Positions 1-6,246 of a DNA stretch of 11,597 bases are shown piece after piece. Position 1 is the stretch's first letter; every line of letters starts with the position of its first letter. Under the pieces are notes generated by a model. The model searched no databases, was not told the origin of the DNA, and worked only from the letters and a program-made list of their open reading frames with translations. The translations under genes were made by a program, and so were the position numbers. The stretch comes from Actinobacteria bacterium casp-actino8 (GTDB lineage: Bacteria > Actinomycetota > Acidimicrobiia > Acidimicrobiales > Ilumatobacteraceae), in contig LFFH01000044.1 of assembly GCA_001510455.1 (NCBI GenBank), forward strand, positions 1 through 11,597. Reading direction: 5' to 3'.

Positions 1-367
1 CGCGGTGCCCGAACTCCTCGTGTTCAACAAGTCCGACCTCGACGCCGACGCGGTGACCGAGCTCGTGGCGCGACATCCCGGCTCGGTCGGAGTGAGTGCT
101 CGAACCGGTGAGGGTATCGAGACGTTCCTGCGCACCTTGGCCGATCGCCTGCGAGTGATATCCACGGTCGTCGAGCTGCTCGTTCCCTACGACAGGGGAG
201 ACGTCCTGGCCGCGATCCACCGAGAAGGCGAAGTGGTCTCGATCACTCCCGAAGAGACCGGGTCCCGAGTACGGGCCCGATTGTCGGACGCATCGGCCGG
301 ACGTCTCGGTCGATTCGCGGTCGAGCGGGCCACGGCGACCAACATGGAGGTCGATGAGCATGACTGA
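1..367 (+). CDS. hflX: GTPase HflX, C-terminal part (5' end outside window)
   Basis: This is the last ~121 codons of an HflX-type ribosome-associated GTPase; the open frame runs off the left edge in the phase of base 2. Visible GTPase elements are the G4 motif NKSD and the G5 motif SARTGEG. They are followed by the small HflX C-terminal domain (VVELLVPYDRGDVLAAIHRE region, then a strand-rich tail ending near GRLGRFAVE). HflX splits or rescues stalled 70S ribosomes in other bacteria and acts in the cytoplasm. The GTP-binding P-loop and the N-terminal HflX domain must lie upstream of the window. The last bases overlap the start of the dapC gene, suggesting co-transcription. Family assignment is firm; the exact role here is inferred from the family. 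Confidence 0.88.
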   Translation, partial: AVPELLVFNKSDLDADAVTELVARHPGSVGVSARTGEGIETFLRTLADRLRVISTVVELLVPYDRGDVLAAIHREGEVVSITPEETGSRVRARLSDASAGRLGRFAVERATATNMEVDEHD

Positions 368-1469
368 CGGCTTCGTCCCACCGCCGTATCCCTACGATCG
401 GCTGGATGCCTTCAAGGCCGCCGGAGCGCGGCTGGAAGGTGGGCTCGTCGACTTGTCGATCGGAACACCTTGTGATCCTCCGCCGCGCTCGGTGATCGAA
501 ACTCTGGGTTCGAGTGGTGCCGAGCGCAGTTATCCGCCCTCAATCGGTTCGTTGCCGTTGCGCGAGGCGTTCGCTCGTTGGACGGCCCGGCGTTTCGGAG
601 TCGATCTCGGTCCCGAGCAGATCGCCGCCTGTGTCGGCAGCAAGGAATTCGTCGTCACGCTTCCTCAGTGGATGCATCTGCGAACACCAACACGCGACAC
701 CGTGTTGTACCCGGCGATCTCGTACCCGAGTTACGAGATGGGTGCGATCCTGGCTGGATGTCGGGCCGTGGCCGTTCCGTGTGATGAAGCCGGACGCGTG
801 ATTCTCGACGCGGTGAGCGAATCCGATGCCGAGCGGGCTCTTTTGTTGTGGGTCAACAGTCCGTCGAATCCGTCGGGAGCTCTCGACGATCTGGGCGCAG
901 CGGCATCGTGGGGTCGGTCGAGAGGTGTTCCGGTGGTGAGCGACGAGTGCTATGCCGAATTCACCTGGTCCGGTGAACCGCGATCGATCCTGCAGCACGG
1001 AACCGACGGAGTTCTCGCCGTGCATTCGCTGTCGAAGCGGTCCAATCTGGCCGGCTTGCGAGTCGGGGCGTACGCAGGCGACACCGATTTGGTGTCGTAT
1101 CTCTCCGAAGTTCGCAAACACGTCGGGATGATGGTTCCCGGACCGGCGCAAGCAGCTGCCGTCGTCGCACTCGACGACGACGCGCACGTCGTCGAGCAAC
1201 GTCGGCTCTACGCTGAGCGACTCGACACCATGGCCCGGGTGTTGTCGGACTGGTCGGACGTCGACATTGCGCGACCCGAGGGTGGTTTCTACCTGTGGTA
1301 CCGAGTGGGCGACGCGTGGGCCTATGCCGAGCGGTTGGCTGCAGTCGGTGGAGCCCTGGTGAGTCCGGGTGAGTTCTACGGATCGCAGAGTGCGGACTTC
1401 GTGCGGGTTGCCGTCGTGCAACCGAACGACCGCATCGATCTCGTGGCGCGCCGACTCGGCGGATCGTGA
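360..1469 (+). CDS. dapC: Succinyldiaminopimelate aminotransferase (class I/II PLP aminotransferase)
   Basis: This is a fold-type I PLP aminotransferase of about 369 residues. It should convert N-succinyl-2-amino-6-ketopimelate with glutamate to N-succinyl-LL-diaminopimelate, in the lysine and peptidoglycan precursor pathway. Visible motifs are the N-terminal VDLSIGTPCDPPP (typical of actinobacterial DapC), the SPSNPSG turn, SDECYAEFTW with the PLP-contacting Asp and Tyr, and SLSKRSNLAGLR, whose Lys (residue 226 from this start) is the Schiff-base lysine. The C-terminal region has the conserved EGGFYLWYRV and FVRVAVVQP segments. Two in-frame ATGs exist, at 354 and 360. GGAGG at 346-350 is 9 nt from ATG 360 but only 3 nt from ATG 354, so 360 is preferred. 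The start lies inside the end of hflX, so the genes are probably translationally coupled. Other aminotransferase specificities are possible. Confidence 0.85.
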   Translation: MTDGFVPPPYPYDRLDAFKAAGARLEGGLVDLSIGTPCDPPPRSVIETLGSSGAERSYPPSIGSLPLREAFARWTARRFGVDLGPEQIAACVGSKEFVVTLPQWMHLRTPTRDTVLYPAISYPSYEMGAILAGCRAVAVPCDEAGRVILDAVSESDAERALLLWVNSPSNPSGALDDLGAAASWGRSRGVPVVSDECYAEFTWSGEPRSILQHGTDGVLAVHSLSKRSNLAGLRVGAYAGDTDLVSYLSEVRKHVGMMVPGPAQAAAVVALDDDAHVVEQRRLYAERLDTMARVLSDWSDVDIARPEGGFYLWYRVGDAWAYAERLAAVGGALVSPGEFYGSQSADFVRVAVVQPNDRIDLVARRLGGS

Positions 1470-2113
1470 TGCGTCGCTGGCGGCGCTCGACGTGGGTCTT
1501 GGTGGTGGCCGCGATCGTCACTGTCGCCGGTTTCGCAACGGTGATCGCCAGTATCTTTCGCGATCAGTCCATCGTGAGTGATTTCGTGCGGGTGCCGGTC
1601 GGTTGCGAAGGAATCATGACGGTCGATGTCGACACCACGGTGTACGCCTACGTCGAGACTCGCGGTCGTATCGGTGACATCGGCGATTGCTCGAACGACG
1701 ATCGGTCGTACGACATCGACGGTCGCCCGACGCCATCATTCACGGTTCGTTCGGCCGATGACGATGTCGACTTCGCCGCTCCGTGGGTGATGCCCGCCGG
1801 CTCGGGAGTGTCCTACGACCTGCCCGACTACTCCGGTCGGGCCGTGAGCTCGTTCACGATGGAAGCGGGGAGGCAGTACGCCATCAGTGTGGAGTCCGAT
1901 GATCTGGCCGATGTGGTCGCGTTCGGGCGACGTGTCGTACCGGTGGAGTCAGCCCTGGCGATCACGGGAGCCGTCATGGTCATGATCGGCGTCACTGTGG
2001 GGATCGTGGGGGCGGTGTCGACGACGATCGGACGGCGCCGACGACGCAGAGGCCCGTGGGCGCCGCCCACATTGGCCGACCGCGCCGGATCTACAGGCGT
2101 CGGAGAACCGTGA
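1469..2113 (+). CDS. Hypothetical membrane protein with two TM helices and an outside domain
   Basis: I do not recognise this protein. From ATG 1469 it has 214 residues. A basic N-terminus (MRRWRR) precedes a hydrophobic helix at about 9-30. A soluble acidic region at about 31-160 follows, rich in Asp, Val and Ser with a beta-like pattern and two Cys (about 46 and 74) that could form a disulfide. A second hydrophobic helix at about 161-184 leads into a run of six arginines (189-194) and a short cytoplasmic tail. The charges predict both ends inside and the middle outside the membrane. The ATG shares its A with the dapC stop (TGATG overlap), and a GTG one codon earlier is an alternative start. 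The 3' end overlaps the 3' end of lexA on the other strand by 23 bases. Its function is unknown; the dapC contact suggests shared transcription only. Confidence 0.75.
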   Translation: MRRWRRSTWVLVVAAIVTVAGFATVIASIFRDQSIVSDFVRVPVGCEGIMTVDVDTTVYAYVETRGRIGDIGDCSNDDRSYDIDGRPTPSFTVRSADDDVDFAAPWVMPAGSGVSYDLPDYSGRAVSSFTMEAGRQYAISVESDDLADVVAFGRRVVPVESALAITGAVMVMIGVTVGIVGAVSTTIGRRRRRRGPWAPPTLADRAGSTGVGEP

Positions 2114-2723
2114 CGACCTTGCCGAAGACGCGTACGTCATCGGCATCGAAGTCGAGGGGAGCCAAACGACTGTTGGCCGGCTTCAACACGACACGTGAAC
2201 CCTGACGAGTGAACGTCTTGACAGTTGCTTCGTCACCGGGGATGCCGGCGACCACGATCTCGCCGTCGACGGCCGTCGCCTGTTGGCGAGCCACGACGTA
2301 GTCGCCGTCGAGAATGCCGGCCTCGATCATGGAATCTCCTCGGACTCGCAGCATGAAGAGCTCACCGTCACCGGTGAAGTCGGCCGGGAGGGGGAGAAGT
2401 TCCTCGACGTTCTGCTGGGCGAGCACGTCGGTGCCGGCGGCCACGTCACCGACGAGAGGAACGTGGTGCACCCGACTGCGGGCGATGATGGCCCCGGAGT
2501 TGCGGTCCCAGTTGACCTTGATGGCCCGCGGCAGGTTGGGGTCACGCTCGAGGTATCCGAGGCGCTGGAGAGTGGACAGGTGATTGTGCACCGTCGACGG
2601 GGAAGTGAGCCCGACCGCCCCGCCGATTTCCCGAACCGAGGGCGGGTAGCCCCGATCGGCCATGGTGGCCTCGATGAACTCGAGGATGCCGCGCTGACGG
2701 GAGGTGAGGGTCGTGTCGCTCAT
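2091..2723 (-). CDS. lexA: LexA, SOS response repressor and self-cleaving protease
   Basis: A LexA repressor of 210 residues. The N-terminal winged helix-turn-helix covers residues 1-70 (SVREIGGAVGLTSPSTVHNHL as recognition region). The S24 self-cleavage domain covers about 85-210. The scissile bond is Ala96-Gly97 in DVAAGTD, the catalytic Ser131 is in GDSM and Lys169 is in ATVKT. The protein should repress DNA-damage genes and be inactivated by RecA-stimulated self-cleavage. The start at ATG 2723 gives the usual N-terminus (MSDTTLTSRQRGIL). An upstream TTG at 2774 would place coding sequence over the operators and is rejected. There is no Shine-Dalgarno before 2723, and the predicted transcript begins at or next to the ATG. 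Two LexA boxes cover its own promoter, indicating autoregulation. Its 3' end overlaps the convergent membrane protein gene. Confidence 0.96.
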   Translation of the reverse strand: MSDTTLTSRQRGILEFIEATMADRGYPPSVREIGGAVGLTSPSTVHNHLSTLQRLGYLERDPNLPRAIKVNWDRNSGAIIARSRVHHVPLVGDVAAGTDVLAQQNVEELLPLPADFTGDGELFMLRVRGDSMIEAGILDGDYVVARQQATAVDGEIVVAGIPGDEATVKTFTRQGSRVVLKPANSRLAPLDFDADDVRVFGKVVTVLRRL

Positions 2724-2729
2724 GGGTCC

Positions 2730-2759
2730 ATCGTACGGATGTTCGGGCCTCAGGTCAAA
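2730..2759 (-). promoter_or_regulatory. lexA promoter (leaderless type)
   Basis: On the minus strand TTTGAC (2759-2754) and TACGAT (2735-2730) are separated by 18 nt. The predicted transcription start, 7 nt past the -10, falls on the A of ATG 2723, which explains the lack of a ribosome binding site. Both hexamers are overlapped by LexA boxes. Confidence 0.6.
2731..2746. promoter_or_regulatory. LexA box 1 (over the lexA -10)
   Basis: TCGTACGGATGTTCGG matches 10 of 12 defined bases of the actinobacterial SOS box TCGAAC-N4-GTTCGA. It covers most of the lexA -10 element. Confidence 0.75.
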
Positions 2760-2770
2760 CATGTGTTCGG
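2755..2770. promoter_or_regulatory. LexA box 2 (over the lexA -35)
   Basis: TCAAACATGTGTTCGG matches 10 of 12 defined bases of TCGAAC-N4-GTTCGA and covers the lexA -35. It starts 24 bp from box 1, so the two boxes lie about two helical turns apart. A weaker 8/12 match abuts it at 2770-2785. Confidence 0.7.
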
Positions 2771-2791
2771 GCAACAGATGTTCGGGGGAGG

Positions 2792-2820
2792 TTGACAGCG
2801 AACAGGTGTTCTCATATCCT
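2792..2820 (+). promoter_or_regulatory. SOS promoter of the LysM gene
   Basis: A perfect TTGACA (2792-2797) is followed after 17 bases by TATCCT (2815-2820) on the + strand. The predicted transcript start is near 2827. LexA box 3 fills the spacer almost exactly and box 4 covers the start site, so bound LexA would block RNA polymerase directly. Confidence 0.75.
2798..2813. promoter_or_regulatory. LexA box 3 (in the spacer of the LysM promoter)
   Basis: GCGAACAGGTGTTCTC matches 9 of 12 defined bases, with the inner CGAAC and GTTC intact. It lies between the -35 and -10 hexamers of the LysM-gene promoter. Confidence 0.65.
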
Positions 2821-2821
2821 G

Positions 2822-2837
2822 TCGAACACCCGTTCGG
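2822..2837. promoter_or_regulatory. LexA box 4 (over the LysM transcript start)
   Basis: TCGAACACCCGTTCGG matches 11 of 12 defined bases of the SOS box, the best site in the window. It covers the predicted + strand transcription start. It begins 24 bp from box 3, the same spacing as boxes 1 and 2. Confidence 0.82.
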
Positions 2838-2856
2838 TCCACCGGTCGTCCGAGTG

Positions 2857-2880
2857 TCGTGTCACACCCCTGTGGCACGG
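2857..2880 (+). other. Hairpin in the 5' leader of the LysM mRNA
   Basis: CGTGTCACA (2858-2866) pairs with TGTGGCACG (2871-2879) around the loop CCCC, giving 9 bp with one G-U pair. It sits about 30 nt into the predicted transcript and 50 nt before the start codon. No U-tract follows, so it is not an intrinsic terminator. Its role is unknown. Confidence 0.45.
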
Positions 2881-2931
2881 TGACGACGACCCGATCCACC
2901 CACGATCAGCACGCTCGAAAGGACGATCACC

Positions 2932-3342
2932 ATGACTTTGGCACTCGACCCCCGTTACGTCATCGAAGTTCGCACGGTGGCCCGCCCCCGTCCCGACATG
3001 GCGGTCGTCTACCGCCGTCGGCGCCTGGTGGTCGCCTGTGTGGCCGTGTTCCTGACGGTTGCCGCCTCCGCCGGCATCCGTTCACTGGCGAGCCGCGGAG
3101 ACGGTGCTGCCCCCGTCTCCGCGGTGACGCCCGGTGTCTCGTCTCCGTCGGCCATGTCGGGTGTCGACGTGTCGGGAGCCTTCGTGATCAGCGATGGGGT
3201 CTACGTGGTTCAGCCCGGTGACACCCTGTGGTCGATCGCCTCGTCGCTCACGTCGGGAAGCATCCGTGGATACGTCGCTGATCTGGTGTCGTTGAACGGT
3301 GGGGCGTCGATCGACGTCGGTCAGATCCTCGTTCTGCCCTGA
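2932..3342 (+). CDS. LysM-domain membrane protein, probable SOS cell-division inhibitor
   Basis: A 136-residue protein. It has a cytoplasmic basic N-terminus (RRRR at 28-31), one hydrophobic helix at about 32-50, a Ser/Pro/Val-rich linker at about 51-88 and a C-terminal LysM domain at about 90-136 (YVVQPGDTLWSIASSL ... VGQILVLP). LysM binds peptidoglycan, so the C-terminus should sit outside the membrane. GAAAGGA at 2917-2923 is 8 nt before the ATG. The gene is divergent from lexA, has two LexA boxes on its promoter and precedes nrdR. This is the arrangement of Rv2719c/ChiZ in Mycobacterium tuberculosis, and it parallels lexA-yneA in Bacillus and lexA-divS in Corynebacterium, whose products stop division during SOS. 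By position and architecture I infer the same role here. No hydrolase domain is visible. Confidence 0.85.
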   Translation: MTLALDPRYVIEVRTVARPRPDMAVVYRRRRLVVACVAVFLTVAASAGIRSLASRGDGAAPVSAVTPGVSSPSAMSGVDVSGAFVISDGVYVVQPGDTLWSIASSLTSGSIRGYVADLVSLNGGASIDVGQILVLP

Positions 3343-3372
3343 CCGTGACTCATGCCCTCGGGGCGACAGGGC

Positions 3373-3378
3373 TACCCT
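3373..3378 (+). promoter_or_regulatory. Possible -10 element of nrdR
   Basis: TACCCT lies 8 nt before the nrdR ATG (3387), where no Shine-Dalgarno is present. This would give a nearly leaderless transcript. No clear -35 is seen, so the call is weak. nrdR may also be read through from the LysM promoter, since only 44 bases separate the genes. Confidence 0.35.
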
Positions 3379-3386
3379 GTCGGGCC

Positions 3387-3848
3387 ATGAGGTGCGTGAT
3401 CTGCCGACATGACGACACCAAGGTCGTCGACTCACGCACAGCCGAAGACGGCGGGGCCATTCGTCGGCGCCGGGAATGTCCGGCCTGCGGCCATCGCTTC
3501 ACCACCTACGAGAGGGTCGATGAGGTCGCTCTCATGGTCGTCAAGACCAAGGGTGGTCGTGAACCTTTCGACCCCGTGAAGATCACATCCGGGGTCTTGG
3601 CGGCGGCCAAAGGACGGCCGATCGATGCCGAGGCCGCATCCATGCTCGCCGAGTCGGTGGAAGAAGAATTGCGACTGAGTGGATCGGCCGAGGTCACCAG
3701 TGCGCGCGTGGGGTTGGCGGTTCTCGAACGCCTTCGTGAACTCGACGACGTGACCTACCTACGTTTCGCGAGTGTCTACAAGAACTTCGATGCGGCCGAA
3801 GACTTCCAACGCGAGGTCGCGCTCCTCGACAAAACTCCTGTCGTCTGA
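3387..3848 (+). CDS. nrdR: NrdR, transcriptional repressor of ribonucleotide reductase genes
   Basis: A 153-residue NrdR of normal family length. The N-terminal zinc ribbon uses Cys3, Cys6, Cys31 and Cys34 (MRCVIC ... CPACGHRF), with the signature VDSR and IRRRREC between them. An ATP-cone domain follows at about 46-136. NrdR senses ATP and dATP through the cone and represses ribonucleotide reductase operons by binding paired NrdR boxes. ATG 3387 gives the canonical MRC start; a GTG at 3345 would add 14 non-family residues and is rejected. It lies downstream of the LysM gene and 19 bases before the molybdopterin enzyme. Its likely target, nrdJ, lies 2.8 kb downstream and has a NrdR-box-like site in its leader. 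Confidence 0.96.
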   Translation: MRCVICRHDDTKVVDSRTAEDGGAIRRRRECPACGHRFTTYERVDEVALMVVKTKGGREPFDPVKITSGVLAAAKGRPIDAEAASMLAESVEEELRLSGSAEVTSARVGLAVLERLRELDDVTYLRFASVYKNFDAAEDFQREVALLDKTPVV

Positions 3849-3855
3849 TCCGATC

Positions 3856-3861
3856 TAGAGT
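3856..3861 (+). promoter_or_regulatory. -10 element of the molybdopterin oxidoreductase gene (leaderless)
   Basis: TAGAGT ends exactly 7 nt before the GTG start at 3868, and no Shine-Dalgarno is present. This is the same geometry as at lexA. A matching -35 is not evident. Confidence 0.45.
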
Positions 3862-3867
3862 CGCCTC

Positions 3868-6135
3868 GTGGGCGAGACGATCACCAAGTACCGCACGTGT
3901 CCCTTGTGCGAAGCAACCTGTGGTCTCGAGGTCTCGGTCGAGATCTCTCCGACCGGACCTCGTGTCACACGTATTCGCGGTGATCGTGACGATGTTTTCT
4001 CGCACGGTTACATCTGTCCGAAGGGCTCGACGCTCCGGCAGTTGCACGAAGACCCCGATCGTCTGCGCCGTCCGCTCGTGAAGCGCAACGGGGAGCACGT
4101 CGAAGTCGAATGGGCGGAGGCCTGGGACGAAATCGCCGGCCGCCTGACCGAGATCATCGAGCAGCACGGACGAGAGTCGATCGCGACCTACTTGGGCAAT
4201 CCGGGCGCTCACAACATGGCCCCCATGATGTACAACCGCGCGCTGCTGCAAGCTCTCGGGACCAAGCGCCGCTTCAGTGCGTCGACGGTCGACCAGATGC
4301 CGAAGCAGGTGGCGGCCGGATACATGTTCGGCACTCCCGTGAGTGTTCCGGTGCCGGATCTCGACCACACCGATTACGTGTTGATGCTCGGGGCCAACCC
4401 CTATGCGTCGAACGGAAGTCTGTGCACTGCTCCCGACTTCCCGGGCCGTTTGGAAGCGTTGCGAGCTCGTGGTGGTCGTCTGGTCGTCGTGGATCCTCGA
4501 CGGAGTCGAACGGTCGAAGAAGCCGACGAATGGGTCGCCATTCGTCCCGGTACCGATGCGCATTTGCTCATGGCGATCGTCAACGTGCTCTTCGCCGACG
4601 AACTGGTGACGATCGACGATCGTCTGACGCCTTACCTGGCCGGCCTCGACGAAGTCCGGGCGGCGAGTTCGGGTTTCGCCCCCGAGCGGATCGCAGCGGT
4701 GACCGGCGTGTCGGCGTCGACGATTCGACGAATCGCTCACGAACTCGCAACGGCACCGACGGCGGTCGTCTACGGCCGTATCGGAACGACGACCACCGAG
4801 TTCGGAACCAGTGCGTCGTGGCTCGTCGATGTCGTGAACACTCTCACCGGCAATCTCGACCGGCGCGGCGGCGCAATGTTCACGGCGCCGGTGATCGGCA
4901 ATCCCACCACGCGTGGAAAGGGAGGTTCGGGAGCCGGTTTCCGTATCGGCCGCGGTGGCGGCCGAACCGTTGTGAGCGGCTACCCCGAAGTGATGGGGGA
5001 GTACCCGGTCGCTGCTCTGGCCGAAGAGATCGACGAGGCCGGCGACGAGAGAATTCGTGCTCTGGTGACGGTGGCCGGTAACCCCGTGCTCTCGACACCG
5101 CATTCCGAGCGTCTCGCTCGAGCTCTCGATGCACTCGACTTCATGGTGAGCGTCGACATCTATCTGAACGAGACGACGCGACACGCCGACGTGATTCTTC
5201 CGCCGCCGTCGCAACTGCAGCGTGATCACTACGACGTGGCGTTGTACGGATTCGCCATACGCAACGTGGCCAACTACAGCGAAGCCGTACTTCCTCTCGA
5301 TGACGACCAGCCCGACGAATGGGAGATCCTGCTGAAGCTGGCATTGATAGCGCAAGGTTTCGGTCCTGACGCGGATGTGTTCGCGGCCGATGACGCGAAC
5401 GTCGATGGACTCGTTCGACACTCGGTGTCCGATCCCTCGTCGCCGATCCACGGTCGCGATGCCGACGAGATTCGTTCGATGCTCGATGCGCAGGGGCGTC
5501 GGGGGCCGGCACGTCTACTCGACTTCATGCTGCAGACCGGGCCGTACGGCGCGGCCTTCGGCACTGTCGAGAACGGTGCGAGCCTCGATCTCCTTCTCGA
5601 CAACCCACATGGTGTCGACTTCGGGGCGTTGCAACCCCGATTGCCCGACGCGCTGCGAACTCGTTCGGGACGTGTCGAACTGGCACCCGACGAATTGCTC
5701 GCCGATGTCGCGCGTCTTCAGTCGTCGATCGACGAGTTCGTGACGCGCGATCTCGTTCTCGTGGGTCGACGACATCTTCGTTCCAACAACTCATGGATGC
5801 ACAACATCGAAGTGTTGGTGAAGGGAAAACCGCGCTGCACCCTTCAGGTGCACCCCGATGACGCGGCGCGGCTCGGTGTACGCGACGGACATCGAGCACG
5901 AGTTGCGTCGCGCGTGGGTGAGGTCGATGCGGTCGTCGAAGTCACCGAGGACATCCGCCCCGGTGTCGTGAGCCTGCCTCACGGGTGGGGTCATGGAATG
6001 CCGGGAACCCGGCTGAACGTGGCCGCCGAGCGTGCCGGCGTCAACTCGAACGTGCTCACCGACGATCGCGCGATCGACCCACTGTCGGGGACGTCGGTTC
6101 TGAACGGCATCCCGGTCACGGTTGTCCCCATCTGA
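3868..6135 (+). CDS. Cytoplasmic molybdopterin oxidoreductase (DMSO reductase superfamily)
   Basis: A 755-residue catalytic subunit of the bis-molybdopterin guanine dinucleotide family. The N-terminal [4Fe-4S] site is Cys11, Cys14, Cys18 and Cys50 (CPLCEATC ... YICPKG). Central MopB regions include YLGNPGAHN, VLMLGANPYASNGS and VVVDPRRSRT with VAIRPGTDAHLL. The C-terminal molybdopterin dinucleotide-binding domain spans about 635-755 (RSNNSWMHNIEVLVKG ... GWGHGMPGTRLN). There is no Tat signal, so it is cytoplasmic. The position that is Cys or Sec in formate dehydrogenases and assimilatory nitrate reductases reads RFSAST, so Ser137 may ligate molybdenum. No partner subunit lies nearby. The substrate is unknown; annotation as formate dehydrogenase or nitrate reductase would go beyond the evidence. 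The GTG start follows nrdR by 19 bases with its own probable -10. Confidence 0.9.
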   Translation: MGETITKYRTCPLCEATCGLEVSVEISPTGPRVTRIRGDRDDVFSHGYICPKGSTLRQLHEDPDRLRRPLVKRNGEHVEVEWAEAWDEIAGRLTEIIEQHGRESIATYLGNPGAHNMAPMMYNRALLQALGTKRRFSASTVDQMPKQVAAGYMFGTPVSVPVPDLDHTDYVLMLGANPYASNGSLCTAPDFPGRLEALRARGGRLVVVDPRRSRTVEEADEWVAIRPGTDAHLLMAIVNVLFADELVTIDDRLTPYLAGLDEVRAASSGFAPERIAAVTGVSASTIRRIAHELATAPTAVVYGRIGTTTTEFGTSASWLVDVVNTLTGNLDRRGGAMFTAPVIGNPTTRGKGGSGAGFRIGRGGGRTVVSGYPEVMGEYPVAALAEEIDEAGDERIRALVTVAGNPVLSTPHSERLARALDALDFMVSVDIYLNETTRHADVILPPPSQLQRDHYDVALYGFAIRNVANYSEAVLPLDDDQPDEWEILLKLALIAQGFGPDADVFAADDANVDGLVRHSVSDPSSPIHGRDADEIRSMLDAQGRRGPARLLDFMLQTGPYGAAFGTVENGASLDLLLDNPHGVDFGALQPRLPDALRTRSGRVELAPDELLADVARLQSSIDEFVTRDLVLVGRRHLRSNNSWMHNIEVLVKGKPRCTLQVHPDDAARLGVRDGHRARVASRVGEVDAVVEVTEDIRPGVVSLPHGWGHGMPGTRLNVAAERAGVNSNVLTDDRAIDPLSGTSVLNGIPVTVVPI

Positions 6136-6218
6136 GGGGTGCTCGTCCACAAGGCCCTCCACAGGCTTTTCCCCACAAAAATCCACTAATTCACACGGTT
6201 GTCCACTTCCTTCCCACA
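6122..6218 (+). promoter_or_regulatory. Cluster of DnaA-box-like motifs
   Basis: Several TCCACA-type motifs lie on the same strand within 97 bases. Against TTGTCCACA there are TTGTCCCCA (6122-6130, 8/9), TCGTCCACA (6143-6151, 8/9) and TTGTCCACT (6199-6207, 8/9). Weaker matches are CCCTCCACA (6155-6163), TTCCCCACA (6169-6177) and CTTCCCACA (6210-6218). The stretch between 6167 and 6195 is unusually A/T-rich for this DNA. No site is a perfect match, so binding is a hypothesis. Confidence 0.4.
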
Positions 6219-6246
6219 GGGGGTCCCCCGTACGGTGTCGGGGTGA

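Noticed and set aside
2724..2774. Upstream TTG extension of lexA giving 227 residues
   Set aside because: It would translate through the lexA promoter and LexA boxes, and it adds residues not found in LexA proteins. ATG 2723 gives the standard N-terminus.
3345..3386. GTG 3345 as the nrdR start
   Set aside because: NrdR proteins begin at the zinc ribbon (MRCxxC). The extra 14 residues are not family-like.
3694..5451. 585-codon open frame on the minus strand opposite nrdR and the molybdopterin gene
   Set aside because: Arg/His-rich shadow of real genes with no recognisable motif.
6122..6218. Chromosomal replication origin
   Set aside because: dnaA, dnaN and similar genes are absent and all boxes are imperfect. 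A regulatory or titration site fits better.
6220..6230. GGGGGTCCCCC as a terminator stem
   Set aside because: The palindrome leaves no room for a loop and no T-tract follows.
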